The position numbers and the translations under genes are program-made. From Rhyacichthys aspro (lineage: Eukaryota; Chordata; Actinopteri; Gobiiformes; Rhyacichthyidae): a stretch of DNA of 64,000 nucleotides. Shown in pieces: positions 62,296-64,000 of the stretch. The notes beneath the pieces are model-generated. The model had not been told where the DNA came from, searched no databases, and was given only the letters and a program-made list of their open reading frames with translations. The DNA is taken from positions 11,181,905 through 11,245,904 of the forward strand of contig CM072161.1 of the NCBI GenBank assembly GCA_036850595.1. The letters run 5' to 3'. Position 1 is the stretch's first letter, and each line of letters opens with the position of its first letter.

Positions 62296-64000
62296 ATTGA
62301 CTGTCTGTGTGGCAGCTGCTGGTCGCTGCTGCTCACATCTCCCTGTCTGTGACCATGCAGATGTTTACTGTGCAGGTACCACGGAGTTCTCATTTGAATG
62401 TGCACATCTATTTGGCCGTTGCATGAATAATACAGTTCTTTTTTTAAATCTGGTCTCCGTTGCTGTTGCAGTGCCACAGTGTTCTGGTTTGTAACCAGCG
62501 TGCAGTTTCTTGAATTGGCCGCTTGCTAATTGACCACACTGTGACCCAGATCTGAAGAGAAAATAGAGTGGCGTGTTTGGTGTAGTTAGCACCATCCAGT
62601 GGAAAACAAAGATACTGTATCCAGTGATAAGTTGGGAGCCTGAAATCCATAAGGTCCCTCTGCTGGATGTATGCTCATCCTACATGCACATAAGGAAACG
62701 CATTCATTGTCATACAGTAAAAGTCCATAGTGTGAACAAGTTGGGAATTGTAATGGAGTTGTCATTAAAGCTGAGTGTCAGAATAAAATGCAGGTATATA
62801 ATAAAATTGAAAGTGTCCTTCACACTGGGCATTCCTTCTCAGTCCATAATTGTAAAGTTAAATGCAGTCCGAGCTTATTTTCAGACTTCATCACTCAAGA
62901 AATATTTCTGATTCGTTTTAATCTTAGTGAATGCTTATATTTATATTTTGTTGCAAGTAAGAGACTTTTTAAAGCAAGTATCACTAGTAAGTTCAGTCCA
63001 GGCCATTCATAAAACACAACAATACAAATTTGAACTATGACATGAACTCTAAAGTGACATGGAAAAATAAACACAACGATCAGAAGAATTGAGACCAACA
63101 AGGTGCAGATGCTTAGTGACGGTTGCAGTTGTGTGCACATGAAGCTAGATGTGGAATCAATAGGCATTTGCATGGCAGCACATAACAGACAAAAGATGGC
63201 ATTAAGAAAGGAACGGGAGAGGAACAGCTTGTGTAGTGGGAGTTGTAGTAGGCTCAATGCAATGTTAAAAAAAATGTATCTTGACTCTAGACAAAAAATA
63301 CTGACAGTGTGTCTGTTTTTGACAATGGCAGGAAGCTTGTTGCAAAAGCAGGAGGAGGCTGACTGGGATCAGGCCCAAGCCTCAGCTGTTTGCTTTTGAA
63401 TGTGGCTAATGATGAGGTATCCTGCATCCTGCGAGCGTGTAGCTGAGGCCCACACAACACTTTAACAAAACACACTTAACGTTAGATCCACTGCATTTAA
63501 CATAAACATAACCTAAGTTCTAAGGTCTTGAAGATCTTAGTTTTAGCCCTAAAAAAAAGAAAGTTATAATTGCTGCTCTCTAAAATTTTAGCAGGAAGAA
63601 AGGATAACATTGAATTCAAGTGTTATGCATGAAGATTATTAAAATGATAGTGTATGTTTTAGCAACAATACTAAGTAAAGGTGTGCATCACCTTAGTGAA
63701 AGAGAGAATAATGACCACCACACAAGGCAGAATATTCTTAAATAACATAATGGTTTGTGAGGTGTTTTAGGAAAAGGTATCAATGTCCAGCAGCTGGCAG
63801 TGTGTGTGTGTTTACAAAGTTTGTGGGCCAGCTTTCCTCTCTTCTCTCTTCACCTTGTGAGGGAAGGACACACATTCCAGTGCTGCTTCCCGACTCTAGC
63901 CCTGGGCGACGCTCAGCCAGCGCTGATAAGTGACAGGGGCCCCAGCCCCCACACGGGAGCCCCACCACCACCACCTCTTCTCCCTGCCCTTCAGTCCTAG

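Larger units (their letters stand above)
60939..63994 (+). other. intron 6 of the SH2D4-like gene (possibly ending at 63994)
   Basis: No internal exon is supported. It contains the retroposon-like element at 61280-61639 and a short GT run at 62279-62295. A strong polypyrimidine/AG (CTCTTCTCCCTGCCCTTCAG) ends at 63994, six bases before the window edge. It could be the acceptor of the next exon, but too little follows to test the frame. Confidence 0.5.

Noticed and set aside
63331..63399. Possible further SH2D4-like exon after the acceptor GACAATGGCAG, reading GSLLQKQEEADWDQ before a stop
   Set aside because: It is in the right phase, but it is very short, has no donor and no following polyadenylation signal was seen. 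Too weak to list as an exon.
63995..64000. Start of the next SH2D4-like exon at the right edge
   Set aside because: A strong acceptor-like sequence ends at 63994, but only six bases follow, so the frame and identity cannot be tested.
1..64000. CRISPR arrays, operons, prophage or mobile-element genes
   Set aside because: The window is vertebrate nuclear DNA with spliced genes. No regularly spaced repeats and no reverse transcriptase, transposase or integrase sequence were seen in any frame.

Overview
The window is vertebrate nuclear DNA, almost certainly from a teleost fish. It is AT-rich and gene-poor. Coding exons are short, bounded by GT/AG and separated by introns of up to about 23 kb. 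It carries an 88-bp CA microsatellite and several copies of a dispersed retroposon-like repeat. The readable proteins are vertebrate: neuregulin 2, Pur-alpha and an SH2D4-family protein. No bacterial, viral, CRISPR or intact transposon gene was recognised.

Left two thirds (1-43,010, minus strand): the 5' half of nrg2. The long-form first exon (42,602-43,010), two Ig-domain exons (18,967-19,132 and 17,984-18,102) and the first EGF exon (156-276) join with matching phases 1, 2, 1, 2 to give 271 codons plus two bases. The rest of the EGF domain, the transmembrane segment and the cytoplasmic tail lie beyond the left edge. Inside intron 1, at 26,822-26,909, a short lysine-rich exon begins with ATG and ends in the same phase as exon 1. 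It looks like an alternative 'type I' first exon. Between it and the Ig exons, 26,072-26,147 looks like a decayed copy of part of the first Ig exon.

Middle (43,011-about 52,700): a CpG-rich nrg2 promoter region, a 5.6-kb divergent intergenic region, then the single-exon pura gene (plus strand, 48,637-49,494). A perfect TCTCGCGAGA palindrome lies 66 bp upstream of its ATG, and its 3' UTR appears long. NRG2 and PURA are also close neighbours on human 5q31.

Right (54,000-64,000, plus strand): the 5' half of an SH2D4-like adaptor gene. Six coding exons (55,045-60,938) join in phase to give 261 codons plus one base. The SH2 domain would lie beyond the right edge. A possible alternative last exon with its own stop and polyadenylation signal sits at 59,937-60,110. 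Human SH2D4A and SH2D4B lie on the chromosomes of NRG1 and NRG3, so an SH2D4 member beside nrg2 suggests a third member of the same ancient duplicated block.

No database search was possible. Family calls rest on remembered protein families, and splice sites were placed by eye and checked for phase.
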